Shown piece by piece: positions 1 to 5,848 of a stretch of DNA of 5,848 nt. Positions within the stretch are counted from its first letter, which is position 1. Each line of letters begins with the position of its first letter. The notes beneath the pieces were generated by a model. That model searched no databases. It saw only the letters and a list, made by a program, of their open reading frames with translations, and was not told the origin of the DNA. The stretch is from Lutibacter sp. (lineage in GTDB: Bacteria > Bacteroidota > Bacteroidia > Flavobacteriales > Flavobacteriaceae). The translations under genes and the position numbers were made by a program. The stretch is from the NCBI GenBank assembly GCA_003516285.1, contig DPCK01000107.1, positions 1 through 5,848 on the forward strand, in the 5' to 3' direction.

Positions 1-20
1 AAAATGACTTTTTCAGTGGC

Positions 21-43
21 CTCCAAATTTGGAGTCTTTTTTT
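21..43 (+). terminator. Intrinsic terminator of a gene left of the window
   Basis: A self-complementary stem (CTCCAAATTTGGAG, 21-34) is followed by TC and seven T's at 37-43. It has U-tract polarity only on the plus strand, so it should end a plus-strand transcript entering from outside the window. That gene would converge on the desaturase, whose stop codon lies at 47-49. On the minus strand the same hairpin is followed by GGCCACTGAAAAAG with no U-tract, so it is a poor terminator for the desaturase mRNA. The stem is short: about five pairs around a four-base loop. Confidence 0.65.
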
Positions 44-46
44 ATA

Positions 47-1042
47 CTAAGTCAAAGGATTCAGCCATTTAAATGGATATTTTGTGTTTGGAACCACAAT
101 TCTTTCCGTAATGCGATACATACGTTCGGGCAATTTTAACAAATAATCTCTGGCTTTTTCAGCTTCATCCGTCAATCCGGTAATCTTATCGATATCCCAA
201 ACAGCATTTAGTTTTTTAATAATTTCCACATAATCAAAACCTGTGTATACGCCTGCACGTTGCGCCACAGTTGAAAATTGGCCGAATAGCGTTCCTTTTT
301 CTTCATAAGAATGCCTTAGATGATAAGCGGGCATCACAATTTTGTTTTTCATCATATATTGAAATGCCAGCATCATTTCACTTGGATCGTATTTAAAAAT
401 CTGTTTCACAAATTCGGTATAGGCCAAATGGTGACGCATTTCATCGCCAGCAATAATTTTCGACATTTTTGCCAACAAGGTATGTCCGTTTTTACGCGCA
501 ATTTTTGCCACATTGTTATGGGAAATGTAAGTGGCCAATTCCTGGAAACTCGTATAAACAAAGTTTTTATAGGGATCGCGGCCGGTGCCAATATCCATTC
601 CGTCGGCAATTAAATGTTGGGTGGTAATTTCAACTTCACGCATATTTACCCTGCCCGACATATAAATGTATTTGTTCAACACATCGCCGTGTCTGTTTTC
701 TTCGCTGGTCCAGGCGCGTATCCATTTTGCCCAGCCATTATCGCCGCCGTTATTGCTGGTTTGCGAAATTCCTTCGATATCAAGCAACCAGGATTCGTAG
801 GTTGGCAAAGCTTCTTCGGTAATGGTGTCTCCCACCAAAACGGTCCAAAAATCATCATCCAATTCTTTGGAAATTTCCCTGATTTCTTTTACTTCTTCTA
901 TAAATTTATCGCATTGGGAATTAGGAAGAAAATCTGTTGGCTGCCAAATTTTTTCTGGAGCTATTAAAAATTTTTCAACAAAGGAGTCGATGTTTTTTTC
1001 CAAGGTTAGCATCACTTCTAACCTGATATTTTGTAATGACAT
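47..1042 (-). CDS. Acyl-[acyl-carrier-protein] desaturase, soluble diiron (plant stearoyl-ACP desaturase family)
   Basis: This 331-residue protein belongs to the soluble acyl-ACP desaturase family (FA_desaturase_2), which uses a carboxylate-bridged diiron centre, O2 and reduced ferredoxin to put a cis double bond into ACP-bound saturated acyl chains in the cytoplasm. All family signatures are visible: TEEALPTY (residues 75-82), WTSEENRHGD (111-120, ligands E115 and H118), YTSFQE (163-168, E168) and DEMRH (200-204, E201 and H204). By comparison with the castor enzyme, E76 is probably the remaining ligand. The stretch NKYIYMSGRVNM closely resembles plastid enzymes. The residue after DEMRH is H, where plant enzymes have E; that position is not a metal ligand. 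The length suits the bacterial branch, and there is no transit peptide or membrane segment. The ATG at 1042 is preferred over the one at 1012 because residues 1-10 look like part of the amphipathic N-terminal helix. It starts 23 bases after plsC with no promoter or Shine-Dalgarno visible in the gap, so co-transcription is likely. The exact double-bond position cannot be read from sequence. Sometimes named desA in other bacteria. Confidence 0.95.
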   Translation of the reverse strand: MSLQNIRLEVMLTLEKNIDSFVEKFLIAPEKIWQPTDFLPNSQCDKFIEEVKEIREISKELDDDFWTVLVGDTITEEALPTYESWLLDIEGISQTSNNGGDNGWAKWIRAWTSEENRHGDVLNKYIYMSGRVNMREVEITTQHLIADGMDIGTGRDPYKNFVYTSFQELATYISHNNVAKIARKNGHTLLAKMSKIIAGDEMRHHLAYTEFVKQIFKYDPSEMMLAFQYMMKNKIVMPAYHLRHSYEEKGTLFGQFSTVAQRAGVYTGFDYVEIIKKLNAVWDIDKITGLTDEAEKARDYLLKLPERMYRITERIVVPNTKYPFKWLNPLT

Positions 1043-1065
1043 AATTTTAATTTAGTAGTAGTTTG

Positions 1066-1797
1066 CTAAATTACGGCATTTTTAACGGTTTTTTCAACCT
1101 TTTCAAAAAGTTTAACAAATTCTAGGGAATCCGCTTTAATGGGTTCGTGAAGTTCAAAAGTGATTTTTACGCCAACTTCTAGGGGAAACATTCCATATCT
1201 GTTAAGTTTCCAGCAATTGTTAATGGTCATTGGAATTACATAGGCCGAAGGCGCAAATTTGGTGAGCATTTTTAAGCCATTTTCAGAAAAGCGTTTGGGC
1301 ACACCATCTTTACTTCTTGTGCCTTCAGGAAAAATAACGGCTGAATACTTGTTTTTTTCAATGTATTGTCCAAATTCTTTCAGTGCTGTTAAAGCCTGCC
1401 GGGCATCATTTCTGTCTATTAAAACAGAACCGCCGTGCCTTAAATTATAGGAAACGCTCGGAATTCCTTTTCCCAGTTCCACTTTTGAAACAAATTTTGG
1501 ATGGTATTTTCTCAAAAACCAGGAAATTGGGGAAATATCATTCATACTTTGGTGGTTTGATACAATAATTAAGGGCGTATTTTCAGGAATTGGGTATTTG
1601 CTGATAAATTTTATGCGGGTTCCCAAAATATACAGCAGGTAAGTAAACGTCCCATTCATAATATCTACCGCAATTTTATGGCCACGGTATTTTCCGAGGT
1701 TAAATCCTAGCCATTGCATTACGTGAAAAATAAGCAAACCACTCCCGTAAAAAAAGTAGAAGATCACAGAAAGAATATATGATAAAAATTTTTTCAT
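1066..1797 (-). CDS. plsC: 1-acyl-sn-glycerol-3-phosphate acyltransferase (PlsC/LPAAT family)
   Basis: This 243-residue membrane-associated acyltransferase of the PlsC family would acylate lysophosphatidate at sn-2 to give phosphatidate, the precursor of membrane phospholipids. The four family motifs are present in order: NHQSMND (residues 81-87, the catalytic H82 and D87 of HX4D), the VLIDR block (125-129), FPEGTRS (156-162, binding the glycerol phosphate) and the VIPMTI block (187-192). A strongly hydrophobic N-terminal segment (about residues 5-30) should anchor it in the inner membrane, with a second hydrophobic stretch at 51-60. Length is normal for the family. The ATG at 1797 is chosen because it is the only start that keeps the whole N-terminal anchor. 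Its upstream region is odd: the U-tract of a strong hairpin ends only four bases before the ATG, leaving no room for an independent promoter or ribosome binding site. The desaturase follows 23 bases downstream. A related acyltransferase, for example one using lyso-ornithine-lipid (OlsA-like), cannot be excluded from motifs alone. Confidence 0.92.
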   Translation of the reverse strand: MKKFLSYILSVIFYFFYGSGLLIFHVMQWLGFNLGKYRGHKIAVDIMNGTFTYLLYILGTRIKFISKYPIPENTPLIIVSNHQSMNDISPISWFLRKYHPKFVSKVELGKGIPSVSYNLRHGGSVLIDRNDARQALTALKEFGQYIEKNKYSAVIFPEGTRSKDGVPKRFSENGLKMLTKFAPSAYVIPMTINNCWKLNRYGMFPLEVGVKITFELHEPIKADSLEFVKLFEKVEKTVKNAVI

Positions 1798-1801
1798 AAT
1801 T

Positions 1802-1831
1802 AAAAAAAATCCGAAGCCAATTGGCTTCGGA
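1802..1831 (-). terminator. Terminator or attenuator hairpin just upstream of plsC
   Basis: A perfect 20-base palindrome (CCGAAGCCAATTGGCTTCGG, 1811-1830) gives eight strong pairs around an AATT loop. On the minus strand it is followed by A and eight U's (complement of 1802-1809). It begins 12 bases after the stop codon of the 144-residue gene, so it fits as that gene's intrinsic terminator. On the plus strand no T-run follows, so it is directional. The U-tract ends four bases before the plsC start codon, so transcripts reading through carry this stem where a ribosome binding site would be. Confidence 0.85.
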
Positions 1832-1842
1832 AATAAATATCA

Positions 1843-2277
1843 TTATTTAGAAAACCACAAATTCCAAGGAATCACTGCTAGAATAAGGATTAAGGCAATC
1901 GTATAGTAAATGGCGATGGTCTTAAATTTTGCGTTATCGGTTGTTTTCTTTTTATGTTTTGAAAATCCTATGGTAATTAAGGCAATCGCAATAATTATGA
2001 GCAATGGATGCTCAATCAAAGGTTTTCTGAGTTCGCTGTTTTTCACCACTTCACCCATACCTACACTTCGCATAGTTTCATAATAAAGAGAAGTGTAATA
2101 AGCGACAAAGCCCAATATCAATTGAATATGAGCCGTAATTAAAGCAAATAGCGATATACGCAAATCTTTGGCTTTGAATTCTTTTTTTGATGTTGAGCCA
2201 ATAATTGCATTAACAACCGCCAATATTAAAATTAGCAATACAAGGTAGGCCCAATAAGAATGAATCATTTTAGTCAT
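1843..2277 (-). CDS. Small four-helix integral membrane protein, function unknown
   Basis: A 144-residue protein with four predicted membrane helices, at about residues 5-27, 40-63, 90-105 and 118-138, and short polar links (basic KKEFKAKD at 31-38, a loop at 67-89 and KHKKK at 107-111). Histidines H6, H50 and H90 lie at or within helices 1, 2 and 3. The blocks AHIQLILG (49-56) and LIEHPLL (87-93) look like a conserved core. From memory, similar small proteins in Flavobacteriia are often labelled 'cytochrome B' in databases, and haem binding by the histidines is possible but unproven. No CXXCH, quinone or catalytic motif is visible. The ATG at 2277 is taken as start; an in-frame ATG at 2268 would remove only three residues. 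A TATTTTTG element lies about 26 bases upstream of the start, and a strong hairpin follows the stop. It is therefore a monocistronic unit, or the head of an operon with plsC if that terminator leaks. Confidence 0.8.
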   Translation of the reverse strand: MTKMIHSYWAYLVLLILILAVVNAIIGSTSKKEFKAKDLRISLFALITAHIQLILGFVAYYTSLYYETMRSVGMGEVVKNSELRKPLIEHPLLIIIAIALITIGFSKHKKKTTDNAKFKTIAIYYTIALILILAVIPWNLWFSK

Positions 2278-2302
2278 AGTAAATATGTTTTTTAGTTTGA
2301 AG

Positions 2303-2310
2303 CAAAAATA
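2303..2310 (-). promoter_or_regulatory. Bacteroidota -7 element for the 144-residue membrane protein gene
   Basis: The minus strand reads TATTTTTG here, an exact match to the Bacteroidota -7 consensus TAnnTTTG. Transcription would begin near 2297, giving a leader of about 20 bases before the ATG at 2277. A TTG that could act as the -33 element lies at 2336-2338 (minus strand), but the 25-base spacing is a little longer than usual, so only the -7 box is well supported. No promoter of this quality was found closer to plsC or the desaturase. Confidence 0.65.
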
Positions 2311-2445
2311 GGGAAATTAAATTAAAATAATTATTCAAAAAGTAAGGGGAAAGGAATTATAAATGAACTTGTGAGGTTTTTTTAAATTGATAATTTCGAA
2401 AACGATTTAGTTTTATTTAATCAAAGTGTCGTTAATGAGGCTAAA

Positions 2446-2574
2446 ATGCATCTTCATAATTCAGCTATTTTTGAAAAACAATTCGTAAAATGGCTTAACA
2501 ACCAATATTTATTGGGAAATTTTCAATTATATAACTTCCTGACAATTATCATATTAGTTATAAAAAAAGATTAA
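2446..2574 (+). CDS. Possible small ORF of 42 codons, doubtful
   Basis: ATG at 2446 opens a 42-residue frame that starts MHLHNSAIFEKQF and ends with a hydrophobic run (FLTIIILVI) followed by KKD. The frame is open further upstream to a stop at 2383-2385, giving about 62 sense codons. A GAGG at 2437-2440 lies five bases before the ATG, a reasonable Shine-Dalgarno position. TAGTTTTA at 2408-2415 differs from the Bacteroidota -7 consensus in one base and has a TTG 18 bases before it (2387-2389). Against it: the region is very AT-rich, the peptide matches no family I recognise, and the frame could be chance or the remnant of a decayed gene. If real, the product would be a single-helix membrane peptide with its basic end at the C-terminus. 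Confidence 0.2.
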   Translation: MHLHNSAIFEKQFVKWLNNQYLLGNFQLYNFLTIIILVIKKD

Positions 2575-2629
2575 ATTAACTTTTTTTTCTTTTTTCTTAT
2601 CGTTTATTACAATAATTGGAAAAAAATTG

Positions 2630-2636
2630 TATTTTG
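2630..2636 (+). promoter_or_regulatory. Probable -7 element of the TonB-dependent receptor gene
   Basis: TATTTTG followed by CA resembles the Bacteroidota -7 consensus TAnnTTTG but is one base shorter. Transcription would start near 2642, giving a leader of roughly 27 bases. No TTG is found at normal -33 spacing; the nearest, at 2616-2618, is too close. A T-rich tract lies upstream at 2580-2598. An AAAGGA at 2659-2664 sits four bases before the ATG at 2669 and supports that start. Confidence 0.45.
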
Positions 2637-2668
2637 CATCAACATTAACCAATATTATAAAGGATATT

Positions 2669-5479
2669 ATGAAAAAACTACTAAGTATTATTTTTGTACT
2701 TTTTATGGGCTCAGTTATGTTTGCCCAAACTTCAATTACAGGTACTGTAAAAGAAGCAAAAACTGGTGAACCCATTCCGGGCGCCAATATAAAAGTTGCT
2801 GGTAAATCTATTGGAACTACCACTGATTTTGATGGAAATTTTTCATTTAAAGTGGCTCAAAACCCACCTTTTACTTTAGAAATTTCGCTAATTGGGTACG
2901 CATCAACAAAAGTTGAAATTACCCAAAGTGAGCAAAGAATAAGCGTGGTACTTGATGAGGCGGCTACAGCTTTAGATGAAGTTGTTGTGTCAGCTTCAAG
3001 AACGCCAGAACGCGTTTTGGAATCTCCTGTAACCATTGAAAGAATGGATATCAGAGATATTAAAAACACGTCTTCCCCAACTTTTTATGACGGATTGGAA
3101 AATTTAAAGGGGGTTGATGTTAATGTAAGCAGTTTTACATTTAAATCAGTTAATACCAGAGGTTTTGCCACAATCGCTAACACGCGTTTTATGCAATTGG
3201 TTGATGGGATGGACAATTCATCTCCTCTCTTTAACTTTAATTTGGGGAACTTATTGGGAATGTCTGAATTGGATGTGAACACTGTTGAGCTGCTTCCGGG
3301 AGCTTCTTCTGCCTTATACGGAGCAAACGCTTTCAACGGTATTTTATTTATGACCAGTAAAAGTCCGTTTGAATCTGCTGGCGTTAGCGTTTATGGAAAA
3401 ACAGGAATTACTTCACAAAAAGCGGCCGGAGACAATCAGTTTGCTGATGTTGGAATAAGAATGGCCTATAAATTCAGTGATAAGTTTGCCGCAAAAGCGT
3501 CTTTCTCCTATTTAAAAGGAACAGAATGGTATGCCACGGATTATGAGGATTACGCAAATCCGGGATTTGACAGATCCAATCCTGCTTATGACGGGTTAAA
3601 CGTATATGGCGATGAGGTTTCAACCATTTTAAATTTTGAACAAATTGCGCTTGCAAATAATGTTCCTGCTTTTATAGCGTCAACAATGGGCTCTGCAAGA
3701 GTTTCAAGAACAGGTTATAATGAAGTTGATATAATGGATGGCTATATTGCGGAAAGCGCCAAAGCCGATTTTTCTTTTCATTATAGGCCTTTTGCCAATG
3801 ATTTGGAAGTTATTTACAATGCTAAGTTTGGAGGCGGAAATACTATTTACCAAGGCGCCAACAGATACAATATCAACAATTTCTTTATGCAGCAACATAA
3901 ACTGGAAATTAAAGGCGACAACTTTTTTATACGAGGATATATTACGGATGAAGATGCGGGAGATTCTTATGACAGCCGTTTTGCGGCAATCAATATAAAC
4001 AGAAGCTGGAAATCCGATAAAGATTGGTTTACCCAATATGCCGGAGCATATCTTCAAACGTATGTTGGAACAATACTAGGCGGAGGAACTCCAAATCCAG
4101 CCGTAATTCACCAACAGGCTCGAGACTTTGCGCAAACTGGCGCATTGGTTCCCGGAACAGAAGCTTTTAAAACAGCTTTTGACAAAGTAATTTCCGATCC
4201 AAGTTTGTTGACAGGGGCTAAATTTAAAGATGACACAAAAGTTTACCATTCCGATGCCAATTATAATTTTGCAGATTTGGTTGATTTTGCTGATATTCAG
4301 GTTGGAGGTTCTTGGAGACAATATTCTTTAAACTCTTTCGGAACAATTTATACTGATCCTGATGGCGCAATCAACTATGAAGAATACGGCGCTTATATGC
4401 AAATGCAAAAGAAATTTGTGGATGACCGTTTGAAATTTACGGGATCATTGCGTTATGATAAAGCACAAAATTTTGACGGAAATTATTCTCCAAGAGTTTC
4501 ACTTTCCTACTCATTGGGAGAAGGCAAAACGCGTAACTTAAGGGCTTCATTTCAAACAGGTTTCAGAAATCCAACCACCCAAGACCAATACATTGGTTTA
4601 GATGCCGGCAGCGCAATTTTAGTGGGATCGGCACCAGATAATTTAGACCGATATACATCAAGTCCAATATCAGTTAGTGCTACCGGGAAATCATTAGGTT
4701 TCCCTAACACTATTCAATTATCTGGCAGAAGAGCTTATGACAATGCATTTACTTTGGCATCTGTGTTGGCTGGAGCCCCTGAAAAATCTGACGTTTCTCT
4801 TGTACAACCTGAAAAAGTAACCGCTTTTGAAGTTGGTTATAGGGCCAGTTTCGGAAAATTATCTCTTGATGCAAGTGCTTATTATAATGATTACAAGGAC
4901 TTTATAGGTGTTAAAACAGTGTTAGTGCCATTATATGGAAAAGCAGATTTTTCTGACTTCGTTCCCGGCGGTCCACTTCCGGCTCCTTTAGCTGCAATTG
5001 CATTAAATGCCGGGGATTATAAAGCTTTTCAAACATACACAAACTCACCTGCCGACATTACATCTTATGGCGCAGCAATTGGTGTTGACACCAAAATATT
5101 TGGCAATTACAATTTTGGCGTAAACTATACTTTTGCGAAGTTTGATTTTGATCAAGCTTCAGACCCAGATTATGAAGCCAGTTTTAACACACCGGAACAT
5201 AAAGTGAAAATTTCCTTCGGAAACACAAACATTATTGAAAACTTAGGGTTCAATGTTAATTATAGATGGAGTGACAGCTATTTGTATGAAGCAACATTTG
5301 TAAATGCAATGGTTGATTCTCGCTCAGTAGTTGATGCGCAAATTAATTATAGCATTCCAAAATGGAAGTCTATGTTTAAAATAGGAGGCGCCAATATTGG
5401 AGGAAAAGAATATTTCAGTGTTCCCGGAACAGGAAAAATAGGATCACAATATTTTGTGTCTTGGACCATTAATCCATAA
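2669..5479 (+). CDS. TonB-dependent outer-membrane receptor with CarboxypepD_reg-like N-terminal domain
   Basis: This 936-residue protein is an outer-membrane active transporter energised by TonB-ExbBD. A signal peptide (MKKLLSIIFVLFMGSVMFA, residues 1-19) is cleaved before Q20. A carboxypeptidase-regulatory-like beta-sandwich follows (about 22-97: ITGTV, GEPIPGANI, TTDFDGNFSF, LIGY), typical of Bacteroidota receptors. Next come a TonB-box-like LDEVVVSASR (102-111), the plug (about 115-230, with VNTRGF, MQLVDGMD and LLPGASSALYGANAFNGILFMTSK) and a beta-barrel to the C-terminus, with receptor-type segments such as ASFQTGFRNPT and PEKVTAFEVGYRASF. The protein ends SWTINP, so the last strand does not finish on the usual terminal aromatic residue; W932 is four residues from the end. 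The ATG at 2669 is chosen over an in-frame TTG at 2627 because it starts exactly at the signal peptide, has AAAGGA before it, and the TTG overlaps the promoter box. No SusD-like lipoprotein follows; the gene is closed by a terminator and faces atpD. The substrate is unknown. Confidence 0.93.
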   Translation: MKKLLSIIFVLFMGSVMFAQTSITGTVKEAKTGEPIPGANIKVAGKSIGTTTDFDGNFSFKVAQNPPFTLEISLIGYASTKVEITQSEQRISVVLDEAATALDEVVVSASRTPERVLESPVTIERMDIRDIKNTSSPTFYDGLENLKGVDVNVSSFTFKSVNTRGFATIANTRFMQLVDGMDNSSPLFNFNLGNLLGMSELDVNTVELLPGASSALYGANAFNGILFMTSKSPFESAGVSVYGKTGITSQKAAGDNQFADVGIRMAYKFSDKFAAKASFSYLKGTEWYATDYEDYANPGFDRSNPAYDGLNVYGDEVSTILNFEQIALANNVPAFIASTMGSARVSRTGYNEVDIMDGYIAESAKADFSFHYRPFANDLEVIYNAKFGGGNTIYQGANRYNINNFFMQQHKLEIKGDNFFIRGYITDEDAGDSYDSRFAAININRSWKSDKDWFTQYAGAYLQTYVGTILGGGTPNPAVIHQQARDFAQTGALVPGTEAFKTAFDKVISDPSLLTGAKFKDDTKVYHSDANYNFADLVDFADIQVGGSWRQYSLNSFGTIYTDPDGAINYEEYGAYMQMQKKFVDDRLKFTGSLRYDKAQNFDGNYSPRVSLSYSLGEGKTRNLRASFQTGFRNPTTQDQYIGLDAGSAILVGSAPDNLDRYTSSPISVSATGKSLGFPNTIQLSGRRAYDNAFTLASVLAGAPEKSDVSLVQPEKVTAFEVGYRASFGKLSLDASAYYNDYKDFIGVKTVLVPLYGKADFSDFVPGGPLPAPLAAIALNAGDYKAFQTYTNSPADITSYGAAIGVDTKIFGNYNFGVNYTFAKFDFDQASDPDYEASFNTPEHKVKISFGNTNIIENLGFNVNYRWSDSYLYEATFVNAMVDSRSVVDAQINYSIPKWKSMFKIGGANIGGKEYFSVPGTGKIGSQYFVSWTINP

Positions 5480-5502
5480 AAATCAAAATAGTTTATAGAA
5501 TT

Positions 5503-5535
5503 AAACGCCCTAAATTTTTAGGGCGTTTTTTTTTT
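5503..5535 (+). terminator. Strong intrinsic terminator after the TonB-dependent receptor
   Basis: AAACGCCCTAAA (5503-5514) is perfectly complementary to TTTAGGGCGTTT (5517-5528), giving a stable stem with the GC-rich core CGCCCTA/TAGGGCG. A run of ten T's covers 5526-5535. It lies 23 bases after the receptor stop codon and separates the receptor transcript from atpD. On the minus strand the flanking A's would also give a short U-run, but no minus-strand gene ends here. Confidence 0.93.
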
Positions 5536-5576
5536 AATTAAACACGTATTTTTTTTTCAAAATAAAATCAAAAAAC

Positions 5577-5584
5577 TATCTTTG
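5577..5584 (+). promoter_or_regulatory. Promoter of atpD (Bacteroidota -7 box)
   Basis: TATCTTTG matches the TAnnTTTG consensus exactly. TTC at the end of a T-run (5556-5558) stands 18 bases upstream, where a -33 TTG is expected. Transcription would begin near 5590, giving an atpD leader of about 55-60 bases. The start of the leader could form a minor CCTT/AAGG stem (5587-5590 with 5598-5601). No strong Shine-Dalgarno precedes the ATG at 5647 (GTTAAAGTA), which is common in this phylum. Confidence 0.8.
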
Positions 5585-5646
5585 CACCTTGAAAATTAAG
5601 GCGAAGCATAAAAGAGTAAATATCTAAAAAATAAATAGTTAAAGTA

Positions 5647-5848
5647 ATGGCAAAAGTTACAGGTAGAGTTGCGCAAATTATTGGACCGGTTATAGACGTT
5701 GAATTTGAAACTGGCGTTGAGCTTCCAAGAATATACGATTCTTTAGAAATCACCAGAAAAGATGGTTCATTGTTGGTATTGGAAGTACAATCTCATATTG
5801 GTGAGGATACCGTTAGAACCATATCTATGGATTCAACCGACGGATTAA
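5647..5848 (+). CDS. atpD: F1Fo ATP synthase subunit beta, N-terminal part (cut by window end)
   Basis: The first 67 codons of the beta subunit of F1, the catalytic subunit that makes ATP at the cytoplasmic face of the membrane. The translation opens MAKVTGRVAQIIGPVIDVEF, the hallmark of the beta subunit's N-terminal beta-barrel domain, and continues with LLVLEVQSHIGEDTVRTISMDSTDGL, all conserved family positions. The Walker A motif and catalytic residues would lie beyond the window. ATG at 5647 gives the standard start. It has its own promoter and follows a terminator, so it begins a transcription unit. The gene directly upstream is a TonB receptor rather than atpG, which fits the split arrangement in Bacteroidota where atpD and atpC lie apart from the other atp genes. 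The reading frame is intact to the window end. Confidence 0.96.
   Translation, partial: MAKVTGRVAQIIGPVIDVEFETGVELPRIYDSLEITRKDGSLLVLEVQSHIGEDTVRTISMDSTDGL

Larger units (their letters stand above)
2278..2668. other. Divergent intergenic region, 391 bases
   Basis: This very AT-rich stretch separates the minus-strand membrane-protein gene from the plus-strand receptor gene. It holds a leftward TATTTTTG promoter box (2303-2310), a rightward TATTTTG box (2630-2636), a doubtful 42-codon ORF (2446-2574), an A/T inverted repeat (AAAAAAAG at 2562-2569 against CTTTTTTT at 2580-2587) and a pyrimidine tract (2580-2598) upstream of the receptor promoter. The inverted repeat could be a weak terminator, or simply base composition. 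No tRNA, riboswitch fold or extended repeat is recognised. Confidence 0.6.

Noticed and set aside
1..20. Possible 3' end of a plus-strand coding region before the terminator
   Set aside because: Too few bases are present to decide a frame or identify a product.
614..967. Plus-strand open frame of 117 codons inside the desaturase gene
   Set aside because: It is antisense to a strongly conserved desaturase and encodes nothing recognisable; it mirrors the codon pattern of the real gene.
2562..2598. A/T inverted repeat with T-runs as a terminator in the divergent region
   Set aside because: The stem has only one G-C pair and seven A-T pairs, so it would be very weak; base composition explains it about as well.
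2627..2668. Longer TTG start for the TonB-dependent receptor, adding 14 residues
   Set aside because: The TTG overlaps the likely promoter box, and the extra residues would place a polar segment before a perfect signal peptide that begins at the ATG at 2669.
3704..4057. Minus-strand open frame of 117 codons inside the receptor gene
   Set aside because: It lies wholly opposite the receptor barrel, has no promoter or ribosome site, and encodes no known family.
5568..5753. Minus-strand open frame of 61 codons across the atpD start
   Set aside because: It overlaps the atpD promoter, leader and conserved N-terminus on the opposite strand and shows no domain.

Overview
The window looks like chromosomal DNA of a Flavobacteriia-type Bacteroidota. 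The evidence is the AT-rich composition with long A and T runs, -7 promoter elements of the TAnnTTTG type, mostly weak or absent Shine-Dalgarno sequences, and gene families typical of the group: a TonB-dependent receptor with a carboxypeptidase-regulatory-like N-terminal domain, and a soluble plant-type acyl-ACP desaturase.

Layout, left to right. A plus-strand intrinsic terminator at 21-43 closes a gene lying left of the window. Three minus-strand genes follow, transcribed right to left: a 144-residue four-helix membrane protein (1843-2277), a PlsC-family lysophosphatidate acyltransferase (1066-1797) and a soluble diiron acyl-ACP desaturase (47-1042). A strong terminator-like hairpin sits between the membrane protein and plsC, almost touching the plsC start codon. 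A 391-base divergent intergenic region (2278-2668) carries promoters facing both ways and one doubtful 42-codon ORF. On the plus strand comes a large TonB-dependent outer-membrane receptor (2669-5479), then a textbook terminator, then a well-formed Bacteroidota promoter and the first 67 codons of atpD (ATP synthase beta subunit), cut by the window end.

Functionally, plsC and the desaturase are 23 bases apart and form a plausible membrane-lipid unit: one introduces a double bond into acyl-ACP, the other esterifies acyl chains to lysophosphatidate. The receptor stands alone, with no susD-like partner after it, so its substrate cannot be read from context. atpD starts its own transcription unit, with no atpA/atpG directly upstream.

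I see no mobile element, CRISPR array, tRNA, rRNA or clear novel system. The points most worth a second look are the hairpin abutting plsC, the unexplained small ORF in the divergent region, and the histidine-containing four-helix membrane protein.
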